From assembly GCF_001021385.1 (NCBI RefSeq), contig NZ_CP011773.1:5890001-5954000 (forward strand): a DNA stretch of 64,000 nucleotides, given 5' to 3'. Both the position numbers and the translations under genes were made by a program. The DNA is from Mycobacterium sp. EPa45 (GTDB taxonomy: Bacteria; Actinomycetota; Actinomycetes; Mycobacteriales; Mycobacteriaceae). A model generated the notes under the pieces. The model was not told the origin of the DNA, made no database searches, and worked only from the letters and a program-made list of their open reading frames with translations. This document shows positions 1 to 9,135 of this stretch, piece by piece; position 1 is the stretch's first letter; each line of letters opens with the position of its first letter.

Positions 1-1125
1 ACCAATGCGGCCGCCGTGCTGCTGGACATGGACTCCTCGCCGAAGTGGTTCGACATCCTCGTGGCGACGATCTTCATCCTGCTGACGACGTGGCTCGTTG
101 CCCGCGGCGCGGAAGAATCCTCCCGCACCACGCTGATCCTGACGATCGTCCAATACGGCGGGCTGCTCCTGTTCGCAGTCGTCATGGGAGTCGCGGTGGT
201 CCGCGGCCAGCAGAGCCCTGATGCCGCGACATTCTCGTGGGAGTGGTTCAACCCGTTCGCAATTCACGACTTCAGCAGCCTGTTCGGCGGATTCCTGGTG
301 GCCATCTTCATCTTCTGGGGCTTCGACGCCTCCCTGGCCATGTCCGAGGAGACCTCCGGAACCTCCGCCGAGGCCGGCCGCAGCGGCGTCACCGCGATCC
401 TGATCACGGTTGCCACCTACGTCATCTTCAGCGTGGCCGCGCTGTCGTTCGCGGGAATCGATCCGAACAGCGAGACGAGCCTGACCCATGAGGGCAATAT
501 CGACGACGTCTTCACCACGCTGGCCACCCAGTCGATCGGCGAACGCGGTGCATTGTTGGCGGCGCTGGTGGTCGGGTTGTCCGCGTTCTCGGCGACGATG
601 TCCACGGTGATGCCGACGGCTCGCGGTCTGTTGTCGATGGCGACCTATAGGGCGCTGCCGGACCGGTTCGCCTCGGTGAGCGCTGTGAGTTCGACACCCA
701 AGTTCGCGACCTGGATGATCGGCCTGACCAGCCTGGCGATCTACTGCGTGCTGGACGTGATCAGCGACAGCGTCGTGTCGGATTCGGTCTACAGCGTGGG
801 GATCGCGATCATGACGTACTACTCCGTGGTGGCGATCTCCTCGGTGGTGTACTTCTGGCGGACCGCTTTTCGGTCATGGCGCACCGCGATGGGGCAGGTG
901 ATCCTGCCCGGTATCGGCGCGTTGATCCTCATCCCGGTCGGCGTCGTCGAGGCGTACCTGATGGCGGACCCGAGCACCGGTTCAGGAGGGTCCCTTCTGG
1001 GTGTCGGCACCGCATTCGTCGTCGGTGTTCTCAGCCTGGCTTTGGGCGTTGTGCTGATGATTCTGTGGAACCTGAAGGCCCCGGCCTTCTTCCGCGGCGA
1101 AACCCTCCCGAAGGAACGCACCTAG
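1..1125 (+). CDS. APC-family amino acid permease, C-terminal part (5' end outside window)
   Basis: The reading frame is open from the first base (T-N-A-A-A-V-L-L-D), so the gene begins upstream of the window and about 374 C-terminal residues are present. The protein is almost entirely hydrophobic, with roughly eight to nine predicted membrane spans separated by short polar loops. The stretch FIFWGFDASLAMSEET resembles the conserved segment of amino acid-polyamine-organocation permeases in which a broken helix precedes an acidic SEE motif. Expected role: secondary uptake of an amino acid or related amine across the cytoplasmic membrane; the substrate cannot be read from sequence. It ends 48 bases before the MarR gene, and control by that regulator is possible but not shown. 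Confidence 0.8.
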   Translation, partial: TNAAAVLLDMDSSPKWFDILVATIFILLTTWLVARGAEESSRTTLILTIVQYGGLLLFAVVMGVAVVRGQQSPDAATFSWEWFNPFAIHDFSSLFGGFLVAIFIFWGFDASLAMSEETSGTSAEAGRSGVTAILITVATYVIFSVAALSFAGIDPNSETSLTHEGNIDDVFTTLATQSIGERGALLAALVVGLSAFSATMSTVMPTARGLLSMATYRALPDRFASVSAVSSTPKFATWMIGLTSLAIYCVLDVISDSVVSDSVYSVGIAIMTYYSVVAISSVVYFWRTAFRSWRTAMGQVILPGIGALILIPVGVVEAYLMADPSTGSGGSLLGVGTAFVVGVLSLALGVVLMILWNLKAPAFFRGETLPKERT

Positions 1126-1148
1126 CATCTCCCGCCGCTTGACATTTT

Positions 1149-1182
1149 GTTAGGTGCCTAACATGATCGTTAGGTGGCTAAC
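1149..1182. promoter_or_regulatory. Tandem MarR-type operator palindromes
   Basis: Two near-identical 14-base palindromes, GTTAGGTGCCTAAC (1149-1162, perfect) and GTTAGGTGGCTAAC (1169-1182, one mismatch), start exactly 20 bases apart, so both lie on one face of the helix. MarR dimers typically bind such 10-16 base palindromes beside their own gene. The second copy overlaps the GTG used as the start of the MarR gene, which suggests autorepression and perhaps a leaderless or very short-leader transcript. Confidence 0.75.
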
Positions 1183-1629
1183 AAACATTCCGGATCTCGC
1201 GACGCAGCTGTCGGAATGTGGGCGAAGCGGTGTTATCTGGCAGCCCGCGCGACAATGGAAGATGCCCTGCGCCCCCACGGCCTTGGCGCGACGCAGTGGT
1301 ATGTCCTCTACCAGCTGGCCCACGAAGGACCCACGTTGCAGCGCGATCTGCAGCGGATTCTCCAGGTTGAGCGGGCAACGCTGAGTGTCGTCGTGACTAC
1401 ATTGGTCCGCAAGGGTCTTGTCGAGCAGTTACCGGATCAGGCCGACCAGCGACAGAAGCTTCTGCGGATGACGGCCGCCGGAACTCGCTTGTGGAACACG
1501 TTGCCCGACCTGTCCCAAATCGAGGACCTGGCATTCAGCGGAATGAACTCGGCCGATCTTGCAACCGCGGCTCGTGTTCTCCGCGCGGCCACCGAGCGAC
1601 TCGAAAAGACTACCCAGGAGAGGATCTAG
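1174..1629 (+). CDS. MarR-family transcriptional regulator
   Basis: The 151-residue protein has the MarR winged-helix layout: an N-terminal dimerisation helix, TQWYVLYQLAHEGP, a recognition region around LQRILQVERATLSVVVTTLVRKGLVE, and a wing with DQADQRQKLLRMTAAG, matching the family's D-x-R-D/Q-x-R wing signature. The GTG start at 1174 has no clear Shine-Dalgarno and sits inside a palindrome, so an ATG at 1216 (M-W-A-K-R) is the alternative. It is followed after four bases by an NAD-dependent epimerase, so the two probably form an operon that the protein represses through the flanking palindromes. The ligand is unknown. Confidence 0.85.
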   Translation: MANKHSGSRDAAVGMWAKRCYLAARATMEDALRPHGLGATQWYVLYQLAHEGPTLQRDLQRILQVERATLSVVVTTLVRKGLVEQLPDQADQRQKLLRMTAAGTRLWNTLPDLSQIEDLAFSGMNSADLATAARVLRAATERLEKTTQERI

Positions 1630-1633
1630 GCCG

Positions 1634-2446
1634 ATGACTGTATTGCTCACTGGCGCAACCGGGCTGGTCGGCAAACGGCTTCTTCCCCGGCTGCTGGCGC
1701 AAGGCGTGGAATGTCGCGTTCTCGTACGCGGCGACAACCCCGCACCCCACGGAGCCACGGCGGTGCGCGGGGACCTTCTGGACGGCGGCACACTAGCCGC
1801 CGCAGTCACCGACGTCAGCGCCATCATCCATCTCGCGGCGAGCTTTCGAACCACCGACACCGGCCTCATCTGGAAGAGCAACCTGGAGGGGTCACGCAAT
1901 CTCATCGCCGCGACCCAATCCCATGCACCGCGGGTGCGGTTCATCATGGCGAGCACTGCCTGGATTTACGACGCCGACGCCAAACGACCTGGGCGCGAGG
2001 ACGATCCGGCGGCTCCGACACTAGACTATCCGGCGAGCAAGCTGGCCGCCGAGAACGCACTGCGCGGCAGCGGATTGAATTGGTCGATCCTGCGGTTGGG
2101 CTTCGTCTACGGCGACAAAGACGGGCATCTGGAAGCGCTACCGCAACTTGCTCCCGGCAGGTTTCATCCGGCCCAACGCATGAGTATGGTCCATCACCGC
2201 GACATCGCGACTGCCATCTCCTCGGCACTCGACGGCACCTTCGACGGGCAAGTCGTCAACATTGCCGACGACGCACCGACGTCGGTCTACGAACTCGTCG
2301 AACTGGTCGGTGGCTCCATGGAGCCTTCATCGGACCCGTTGATGAATCCGTGGTCCATCCATATGGATTGTTCGCTGGCGCGCCGGCTCGGTTTCCGACC
2401 GGTGGTGCGCACCGTCTATCAGGCCGTGCAGGAAGATCTTCTATGA
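1634..2446 (+). CDS. NAD(P)-dependent epimerase/dehydratase, extended SDR family
   Basis: This 270-residue protein starts at an ATG preceded by AGGAG (about 1617-1621). It opens with the Rossmann nucleotide-binding motif TGATGLVG (GxxGxxG of extended short-chain dehydrogenases) and contains the DYPASKLAAE element that supplies the catalytic Tyr-x3-Lys pair. IIHLAAS and ILRLGFVYG are further conserved extended-SDR blocks. It should reduce, dehydrate or epimerise a small molecule in the cytosol; the substrate is not evident. Four bases separate it from the MarR gene, so it is the likely regulated target. An in-frame upstream extension to 1559 gives an Arg-rich segment inside the MarR gene and was rejected. 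Confidence 0.85.
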   Translation: MTVLLTGATGLVGKRLLPRLLAQGVECRVLVRGDNPAPHGATAVRGDLLDGGTLAAAVTDVSAIIHLAASFRTTDTGLIWKSNLEGSRNLIAATQSHAPRVRFIMASTAWIYDADAKRPGREDDPAAPTLDYPASKLAAENALRGSGLNWSILRLGFVYGDKDGHLEALPQLAPGRFHPAQRMSMVHHRDIATAISSALDGTFDGQVVNIADDAPTSVYELVELVGGSMEPSSDPLMNPWSIHMDCSLARRLGFRPVVRTVYQAVQEDLL

Positions 2447-2666
2447 CACACGGCCGGCGAGACATTCGGACCATTCGCCGTTGCGATTGCCGAAACCATC
2501 AGGGCAGAACGAAAGTTGACGTCCGGCGAGGTTCCTGATGCCGAACCGTCTTCGATACGTTATCGCTCCCCTAGGTGGCGCCCACGCGTGTTACAGCTGG
2601 CACAAATCCACGATCCATAACGTCGTCATCGCAAGAGCAATCCGAGCGACGAAAACGGAGATGACG

Positions 2667-3008
2667 ATGAACCTCAAACGATTGGTCTACGCCTCGACCG
2701 CGGCGATCGGTATCGGTGCCGCCGGACTGTTCGGGCTCGGTATCGGAACGGCGAGTGCCGATCCCGGCCAATGCGGCGGACCGGGCCCGCAGAGCTGCCA
2801 GGGCCCCAACAACGGGCACGACAACAACTGGAACAACGGCCCGGACAACCGGAGCGACGGGCCCGTCGACTGGCAGCACCGGAACGTGGACCAGGCTCGC
2901 CAGGACCATCAGCCGTTCAACTGGAACGGTCAGTGGGTCCAGCCGATGCCGGCCGGCAACGGGGTGGGCTGGGGCTTCTGGTTCCTGGGGCAGTGGATCC
3001 CGCTGTAA
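2667..3008 (+). CDS. Small secreted protein of unknown function
   Basis: The 113-residue product begins MNLKRLVYAS and has a typical Sec signal peptide (basic start, hydrophobic GIGAAGLFGLGIG, cleavage after TASA before DPGQC). The mature part is rich in Gly, Asn, Asp and Gln, with two Cys near its start, and ends in an aromatic block with PFNWNGQWVQP and WGFWFLGQWIPL. The ATG at 2667 is chosen because ACGGAG lies six bases upstream; an ATG at 2661 is also in frame. Similar small exported proteins are common in mycobacteria but have no assigned role. The 220 bases upstream hold no other convincing gene. Confidence 0.75.
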   Translation: MNLKRLVYASTAAIGIGAAGLFGLGIGTASADPGQCGGPGPQSCQGPNNGHDNNWNNGPDNRSDGPVDWQHRNVDQARQDHQPFNWNGQWVQPMPAGNGVGWGFWFLGQWIPL

Positions 3009-3036
3009 GGGCTGGCGCGATCGGCGGAACGCGGCG

Positions 3037-4299
3037 CTATCCCGTCCCGCCGGTCACCAGCTTCTCCGGCTGCAAAGACCACACGATTGCACCGCCGCCC
3101 GGGGTGGCGTGCGCACAGTAAGCCGGCGCGCCCTTCTCGCTGACCGCGGCCGCGCCCAGCACGGCACAGTTCGCCCCGATCACCACGACGGGCAGATCCA
3201 TCCGGCTCGATACGGCGGGCGGCGGTGGAGTCGTGTGCGCCGACTGCGCGGTTGCCGTGTTCCGGTGGCCCAACATCGAAAGGCCTGCGGCCGCACCGGC
3301 AATGATGACCACCGCGCCCAGGATCGCCGGGATCAGCAGCCGCCGGCGCGACGGCGAGCCCGACTCCGGCTTGGCGTGACGACCCGCGCCGGCCTTCTCG
3401 GCGGCCGCGGACGCCATCGCGGCGCTCGTCACGTCAGTCGCCCCAGTCTGCTCTTCCGCCGTGCCGATACCCTGCCGCAACGCCCGCGCGAAGTCGATGC
3501 AACGGGCGTAGCGTTTGCTGGCGTCCTTTGCAAGCGCGCGAGCGAAAACCGGACTCAGACAAGCTAACTCGGGTCTCTTGGCCCCGATGGACGGCGGGTC
3601 GGAGCTCAGGTGCTGGCTGATCACAATCGCCGGATTGGTGTGCTGGAACGGCGGGATTCCGGTCAGCAGGTGGTAGGCCGTCGCGGCCAGCGCGTACTGG
3701 TCGGCATGACCGTCGATCTGCTCGCCTTTGAGTTGCTCGGGCGCAGCATAAGCGACGGTTCCGACGGTCATGTTGGTCCCGGTCAGATCGCTCGATTGCC
3801 CCATCCATCGTGCGATGCCGAAGTCGGCGAGCATGACTCGCTCGTCGCCGGAGCCGGGACGGCCCAACAGGATATTGGCGGGCTTGACGTCGCGGTGGAG
3901 CAGGCCGCGGCCATGCGCGTAGTCCAGCGCCTCGGCGACCCCGGTGATGATTCGGACGACCTCATCGGGCGGCATTCCGTATGGGTAGCGCTCCGCCAGC
4001 AGACGGGACGCGTCGGTGCCGTCGATGAATTCCATCGCGATCCACAGCTTGTCGTCGAACTCGCCGCGGTCGTAGATCGTGACGATATGCGGATTCGACA
4101 GCGTGGCCACCATGTCGGCCTCGAGATTGAAGCGCTTGCGGTATTCGTCGTCGGCGCTGACCGTGGAACCGAGTACCTTCAGCGCGTCGTGCCGGGGCAG
4201 CCGCGGGTGCTGGACGAGGTAAACCTCGCCCATCCCTCCGGCGCCCAGTGTCCGCAGGATGGTGTAGCCCGCGACGATCTGGCCGTCAGCTAACGGCAT
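3037..4299 (-). CDS. Membrane-anchored serine/threonine protein kinase
   Basis: The 420-residue protein has an N-terminal Hanks-type kinase domain (about residues 11-275) with glycine loop LGAGGMGEVY, the ATP-binding Lys in ALKV (K41), catalytic loop HRDVKPAN (D137), DFG motif in LADFGIARW and the APE motif in YAAPEQL. A juxtamembrane linker rich in Ala/Ser/Lys precedes one membrane span (LLIPAILGAVVIIAGAAAGL) and a short external domain with two Cys, possibly disulfide-bonded. The layout matches mycobacterial PknF/PknI/PknJ-like receptor kinases, but no PASTA repeats are present and I cannot assign orthology. It is convergent with the small secreted protein gene; no partner phosphatase is adjacent. 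Confidence 0.92.
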   Translation of the reverse strand: MPLADGQIVAGYTILRTLGAGGMGEVYLVQHPRLPRHDALKVLGSTVSADDEYRKRFNLEADMVATLSNPHIVTIYDRGEFDDKLWIAMEFIDGTDASRLLAERYPYGMPPDEVVRIITGVAEALDYAHGRGLLHRDVKPANILLGRPGSGDERVMLADFGIARWMGQSSDLTGTNMTVGTVAYAAPEQLKGEQIDGHADQYALAATAYHLLTGIPPFQHTNPAIVISQHLSSDPPSIGAKRPELACLSPVFARALAKDASKRYARCIDFARALRQGIGTAEEQTGATDVTSAAMASAAAEKAGAGRHAKPESGSPSRRRLLIPAILGAVVIIAGAAAGLSMLGHRNTATAQSAHTTPPPPAVSSRMDLPVVVIGANCAVLGAAAVSEKGAPAYCAHATPGGGAIVWSLQPEKLVTGGTG

Positions 4300-4359
4300 T
4301 GGGGCATTTTAAGGGGTGGATGCGCCGATCCTCGATCCGAATCAGCAAACCCGGCGCCG

Positions 4360-5127
4360 TCAGGCACCGACCGGGGCGGGCGCGCTGGCCTTCAATGCGG
4401 CCAGGGCGGCAACGGTGAGGCGGGCCAGTTCGTCGGCCTCATCCGGGGTCAGTGCGGACTGGTAGATCTGCGCCATCCGCCGGTTGGTGATCTCCTCGAC
4501 CTCGTCGTAGACGCCTTCCTTGCCCGCCGCGTCGACGAACGGCGGCTGCCATCCCATGAATGCGGCGTAGTCCGTCCCGTGATTGAGGATGTGCGCTTCG
4601 ACGGGGCTCAGCCCCGAGATCGTGAGCGCGTTGAAGTGGACGGCGGCGCGCAGTTCGCGCAGCACCATCATGACCTGAAGTGCCCGTGCGGGTGCGTCCT
4701 CGGCCAGCGGCATGGCCCGCCAGCCGGCATACAGCGGCAGACCGGGTTCTGGCGCGTCCGCGATGACCTTTTCGCCCAGCGCCGCGATGCGGTCCAGCCC
4801 CTCGGCGCCGCTCAGGTATCTCCTGCCGAAGTCAGCGAGCTGATCCCAGTAGAGACGGCAGCTCTCGGACGCGGCGTGAACGGCGACGCCGTTCTCCCAA
4901 CACGACTGCGCCAGATTCGGTTCGAAAACGGCGAACACCGCGCTGACCGTGGTGCCGGTGGCATCACCGAGCACACCGCCCCGGCCCGCGAAATACGCGG
5001 CGAACGGGTCCGGGTAGCCGGCCGCCAGGCTCTTCTCGAAGGTGTCCGGGTTGAGCATGAAAACGCTGATGGCTTCGCCGATGGCGGCCCCCGCAGTCCG
5101 GATCGATTCGACGTCGATATCGCTCAT
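4360..5127 (-). CDS. SCO6745-family protein
   Basis: The 255-residue soluble protein lacks a signal peptide and membrane spans and is largely helical. The blocks AYFAGRGGVLGDATG, AVFAVFEPNLAQSCW and LPLYAGWRAMPLAEDAPARALQ match the pattern I associate with the actinobacterial SCO6745/EvbL-type family: a Tyr-Phe-Ala-x-Arg block, a Phe-x-Pro block, then an (L/W)R-E-L/H segment followed by LSPVEAHIL. No catalytic function is established for most members. It lies 57 bases downstream of the molybdopterin oxidoreductase on the same strand and may be cotranscribed with it. Family assignment is from memory of the pattern. Confidence 0.7.
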   Translation of the reverse strand: MSDIDVESIRTAGAAIGEAISVFMLNPDTFEKSLAAGYPDPFAAYFAGRGGVLGDATGTTVSAVFAVFEPNLAQSCWENGVAVHAASESCRLYWDQLADFGRRYLSGAEGLDRIAALGEKVIADAPEPGLPLYAGWRAMPLAEDAPARALQVMMVLRELRAAVHFNALTISGLSPVEAHILNHGTDYAAFMGWQPPFVDAAGKEGVYDEVEEITNRRMAQIYQSALTPDEADELARLTVAALAALKASAPAPVGA

Positions 5128-5184
5128 TCGCCGGAGTTTACGGACTGGGCGGCGGCCGCCGAGGCCGAACGAGACCTACGCGTG

Positions 5185-7437
5185 CTACGTGCCCCGGCAG
5201 GCCGCGGCGGGGGCGACGGTCACCGGGATCCCGTTGAGCGCGCCGTTACCCGACGGTTCGTCCAGGAATGTCGGCGGCGACAGGATGTTGGTGTTGACCC
5301 CTGGCGAGCCGTTGGCCACCGACATCCGGGTGCCCGGCTGGCCGTGTCCCCAGCCGTGCGGCATCGACACCACGCCGGGTTTGATGGCGTCGGTCAGCTC
5401 CACCGGCACCTCGATGCGCCCGGCCGACGACTCGACCAACACCGTGTCGCCGGCGGCGACCCCACGGCTGGCGGCATCGTCGGGATGCATGAGCAACGTG
5501 CACCGGTCGCGGCCTTTCATCAGCGCCGAAACATTGTGCAGCCATGAGTTGTTCGACCTCAGGTGGCGCCGGCTCACGAGCACCAGCCCGTCGGGTTCGC
5601 GCTCTACGCGGCGGCCGAGTCGCGGAATGTCGTCGAGCAGATACTGCGGGGCGAGCCGGATCTTCTTGTCGGTGGTGTTGAGAATCTCGGGCACCTGGGG
5701 CACCATCGGCCCGAAGTTGATGCCGTTGGGTTGTTCCTTGAGTTTCGCCAGGGTCAGCCCGTCGGCGATTTCGCCGTAGCGATCACCGAACGGGCCTGTG
5801 CGCAACGTCAGATCCAGGATGCGTTCCGGGCCGCCATGTGTGTAGTGGCTGCGGACCTGCGCGCCGTCGAGACCCTGGGTGAAGCACAGGTAGTCGAAGA
5901 AGCCGTCATCGATCGCGGCGACGTCGACGTCCTCGGCCGGCATCCCCGCGCACAGGCCGGTGAGCCGGACCAAAATCTCCCACTCCTGCGGCCGGTCGGG
6001 GTCCTCCGGGGCGAACACCGGCGCGGAATAGTTGGCGATGCTGTTGATCGCGAACGCCAGGATCAGGTCGTCGTGATGCGGTTGCTCCAGCGGTGAGAGG
6101 CCGGGCAGGATCACATCGGCGTGCCGGGTGGTTTCGTTGAGCCACAGGTCGACCGAGATCATCGCGTCCAAGCCGGGGAGCAACTCGTCGAGCCGATTCC
6201 CCTGCGGGGTGGAGAGCACCGGATTGCCCGCCACGGTGATCAGCGCCCGGATCTGCCCCTCCCCCGGCGTTTCGATCTCCTCGGCGAGACAGGACACCGG
6301 TACCTGACCGAGCACCTCCTTGGCGCCGCGTACCCGGGTCTGCCAGCGGCCGAACTCGGGCAGCCCACCCTCCAGGCCAGGTTGCGGCTGCGCGGTGACG
6401 GTCCACACCGCCGGCCGCGGGAACATCGCGCCGCCCGGGGTGTCGAAGTTCCCGGTGAGAATGTTGACGACGTCGACCAGCCAGCTGGCCAGGCTGCCGA
6501 ACTCCTGATTGCACAACCCGATTCGGCCGTACACCACCGCGTTCTCGGTACCGGCGAGCTGGCGGGCCAGGCCCTTGATCCGCTCGGCGGCGATACCCGT
6601 CACCGGGGCGACCCGTTCCGGAGGCCAGGCCCGGGCGACCACCCGCAGCGTGTCGACACCGTCGACGTGGTCGGCCAGTGCGCCGAGCCGGACCAGGTCC
6701 TCCTCGAACAGGGTGTGCACGACGGCCAGCAGCAGCGCCGCGTCGGTGCCCGGCGTGATCGGCAGCCATTCGTCGGCTTTCGCCGCGGTCGCGGTGCGCA
6801 CCGGGTCGACCACGATCACGGTGTCGATCGCGCCGAGAATGCCCATGACGTCCGGGGCGGCCAACAGCGATCCCTGCGAGGCAGCCGGGTTGGCGCCCAT
6901 CACCACCAGCAGGTCGGTGCGCTCGATGTCGGGAACCGGGAAGCCCCACCAGTTTCCGTACATCAGATGAGACGTCAGGTTCTTCGGCCACTGGTCGACG
7001 GTTCCGGGCGAGTAACTGACCGGGATGCCGGACATGCCCAGCAGCACACCGGTGTAACGGCCCAGGGAGAACGAGTGCGCCAGCGGGTTACCGGTGTAGC
7101 AGGTGACCGCCCCGATACCGTGCTCGGCGATGACCGGGCCCAGCAATTCGGTGCAGCGGCGGAACGCAGCCTCCCAGCTGACCTCCTGCCATTGCCCGTC
7201 GACCTTGATCATCGGCTTGCGGATCCGGTCGGGGTCCTCGTGGATGGCGCCCAGCGAAGCGCCCTTCGGGCACAGGTGCCCTCGGCTCCACACGTCATCG
7301 CGGTTGCCGCGGATGCCGTCGACGCGGCCGCCGGAGACCTGAATCTCCAAGCCGCACATGGCCTCACACAGCGGGCAGGTGTAGAGGTGGCGGCCGTCTT
7401 GGCCGATGGCGGCCAGCTCGATGTGCTCGGTGGTCAC
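5185..7437 (-). CDS. Molybdopterin-dependent oxidoreductase, DMSO reductase superfamily
   Basis: The 750-residue protein starts with a 4Fe-4S motif: Cys21, Cys24 and Cys28 in CPLCEAMCGL, then Cys56 in GHLCPKG. The rest follows bis-molybdopterin enzymes: RTDLLVVMGANPAASQ, an internal NILTGNFDTPGG block, VAGNPVLSTP, and a C-terminal molydopterin-dinucleotide binding barrel from about residue 620 (LMHPDDAASRGVAAGD, MPHGWGH). There is no Tat signal, so it is probably cytoplasmic. The family includes formate dehydrogenase-, nitrate reductase- and BisC-like enzymes; I could not identify the metal-ligating side chain or the substrate. It begins at a GTG and has its own 123-base upstream region after accD4. 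Confidence 0.88.
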   Translation of the reverse strand: MTTEHIELAAIGQDGRHLYTCPLCEAMCGLEIQVSGGRVDGIRGNRDDVWSRGHLCPKGASLGAIHEDPDRIRKPMIKVDGQWQEVSWEAAFRRCTELLGPVIAEHGIGAVTCYTGNPLAHSFSLGRYTGVLLGMSGIPVSYSPGTVDQWPKNLTSHLMYGNWWGFPVPDIERTDLLVVMGANPAASQGSLLAAPDVMGILGAIDTVIVVDPVRTATAAKADEWLPITPGTDAALLLAVVHTLFEEDLVRLGALADHVDGVDTLRVVARAWPPERVAPVTGIAAERIKGLARQLAGTENAVVYGRIGLCNQEFGSLASWLVDVVNILTGNFDTPGGAMFPRPAVWTVTAQPQPGLEGGLPEFGRWQTRVRGAKEVLGQVPVSCLAEEIETPGEGQIRALITVAGNPVLSTPQGNRLDELLPGLDAMISVDLWLNETTRHADVILPGLSPLEQPHHDDLILAFAINSIANYSAPVFAPEDPDRPQEWEILVRLTGLCAGMPAEDVDVAAIDDGFFDYLCFTQGLDGAQVRSHYTHGGPERILDLTLRTGPFGDRYGEIADGLTLAKLKEQPNGINFGPMVPQVPEILNTTDKKIRLAPQYLLDDIPRLGRRVEREPDGLVLVSRRHLRSNNSWLHNVSALMKGRDRCTLLMHPDDAASRGVAAGDTVLVESSAGRIEVPVELTDAIKPGVVSMPHGWGHGQPGTRMSVANGSPGVNTNILSPPTFLDEPSGNGALNGIPVTVAPAAACRGT

Positions 7438-7560
7438 CGACCCACGGTAAGTCGGCCGAGCCTTCGATCAGCGCGGTTTCGTCAACTTTGACATTGACGC
7501 GCCACGCGGCAAGCGAATTACACAGGTGTGAGTAAAAGCTGGGGATAACCCGCCGGCCGC

Positions 7561-9135
7561 TTAGATCGGGATCAGGCCGTGCTTGCGCTGCACACGCAGG
7601 ATCTGCTTGTCCCGCAGGATCCGCATCGCGCCGCGCAGTTGCAGGCGGGTCTTGTGCGGCTCGATCACCGCGTCGACGTAACCGCGCTCGGCAGCCACGT
7701 ACGGGGTCGCCATGTCACGGTTGTAGCCCTCGATGAACTGGCGCCTGATCTCCTGGACCTCGGGGGCCTTGGGGTCGGGGAACCGCTTGACGATCAGCTG
7801 CGCCGCGCCCTCGGCGCCGATGACGGCGATCCGGGCCGTCGGCCACAGGAAGTTGAAGTCGGCCGTCAGCTGCTTGGAACCCATCACCGCGTACGCACCG
7901 CCGTACGACTTACGGATGGTGATCGTCACCTTCGGCACGTCGGCCTCCACGACGGAGTAGAGGAAACGGCCACCACGCTTGATGATGCCGTTCTTCTCCT
8001 GCTCGACGCCCGGCAGGAAGCCGGGGGTGTCGACGACGAAAACCAAGGGCGTGTTGAACGAGTCGCAGAATCGCACGAACCGCGCGGCCTTGTCGGACGC
8101 CTCGTTGTCGATGGCACCCGACAGGTGCATCGGCTGGTTGGCGACCACGCCGACCGGACGGCCGTCGACACGGGCGAAGCCGGTGATGATGGCCTGGCCG
8201 GCTTGGGCGGCCACCTCGAGGAAATCACCGTCGTCGAAGATCCGCAGCAGGATCTCGTGCATGTCGTATGCGACGTTGTCGGCATCGGGGACCAGGCTGT
8301 CGAGCTCCAGGTCGTGCGGGGTGATCTCGGGCTCGAGACCCGGGTTGACGACCGGTGCATCGTCAAAAGTGTTGGAGGGCAAGAACTCCAGGTAGTCCCG
8401 GACGTATTGGAAAGCGTCCTTCTCGGAGTCGACGACCTGGTGGATGTTGCCGTACTTGGCCTGCGCATCGGCGCCACCGAGCTCGTCGAGCGTGACATCC
8501 TCGCCGGTGACGTCCTTGATGACGTCCGGGCCGGTGACGAACATGTAGCCCTGGTCGCGCACGGCCACGATGAGGTCGGTCTGGATCGGTGAGTACACGG
8601 CACCACCGGCGCACTTGCCCAGGATGATCGAGATCTGCGGCACCAGACCGGACAGCAATTCGTGACGACGGCCCAGCTCGGCGTACCAGGCCAGCGAGGT
8701 CGCCAGATCCTGGATGCGGGCGCCGCCGGAGTCGTTGATGCCGATGATCGGGCAGCCGACCATCGCCACCCATTCCATCAGCCGAGATACCTTGCGGCCG
8801 AACATCTCTCCGACCGAACCACCGAAGACGGTGTAGTCGTGGCTGAACACGCCGACCGGGCGGCCGTTGATGGTGCCGTGCCCGGTGACCACACCGTCGC
8901 CGAACAATGCATTCGGATCACCCGGCGTGCGGGCCAGCGCGCCGATCTCCAGGAAACTGCCGGGGTCCAGCAGCGCGTGGATTCGCGCCCGCGGGCTGGG
9001 GATGCCGCGCTTGTCGCGCTTGGCGGCGACCGCAGGACCGCCCGGTTCCTTGGCGAGTTCCAGCTTTTCGCGGAGTTCGGCGAGCTTTTCGGCAGTTGTG
9101 ACCGGATGGTGGGCGGGAGCGCTCTCAGTGGTCAC
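7561..9135 (-). CDS. accD4: Acyl-CoA carboxylase carboxyltransferase (beta) subunit AccD4
   Basis: The 524-residue protein has the two crotonase-fold carboxyltransferase halves. [12 protein letters not shown] with [13 protein letters not shown] forms the N-terminal oxyanion region for acyl-CoA, and [15 protein letters not shown] with [12 protein letters not shown] forms the C-terminal carboxybiotin site. In mycobacteria AccD4 works with AccA3, AccD5 and AccE to carboxylate a long-chain acyl-CoA, producing the extender that Pks13 condenses with the meromycolate. Its GTG start overlaps the pks13 stop by four bases (GTGA), so translation is probably coupled. It is the last gene of the fadD32-pks13-accD4 operon. 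Confidence 0.95.
   Translation of the reverse strand: MTTESAPAHHPVTTAEKLAELREKLELAKEPGGPAVAAKRDKRGIPSPRARIHALLDPGSFLEIGALARTPGDPNALFGDGVVTGHGTINGRPVGVFSHDYTVFGGSVGEMFGRKVSRLMEWVAMVGCPIIGINDSGGARIQDLATSLAWYAELGRRHELLSGLVPQISIILGKCAGGAVYSPIQTDLIVAVRDQGYMFVTGPDVIKDVTGEDVTLDELGGADAQAKYGNIHQVVDSEKDAFQYVRDYLEFLPSNTFDDAPVVNPGLEPEITPHDLELDSLVPDADNVAYDMHEILLRIFDDGDFLEVAAQAGQAIITGFARVDGRPVGVVANQPMHLSGAIDNEASDKAARFVRFCDSFNTPLVFVVDTPGFLPGVEQEKNGIIKRGGRFLYSVVEADVPKVTITIRKSYGGAYAVMGSKQLTADFNFLWPTARIAVIGAEGAAQLIVKRFPDPKAPEVQEIRRQFIEGYNRDMATPYVAAERGYVDAVIEPHKTRLQLRGAMRILRDKQILRVQRKHGLIPI

Noticed and set aside
1559..1633. An upstream extension of the epimerase to 1559
   Set aside because: It lies inside the MarR gene, is Arg-rich, and a good Shine-Dalgarno precedes ATG 1634.
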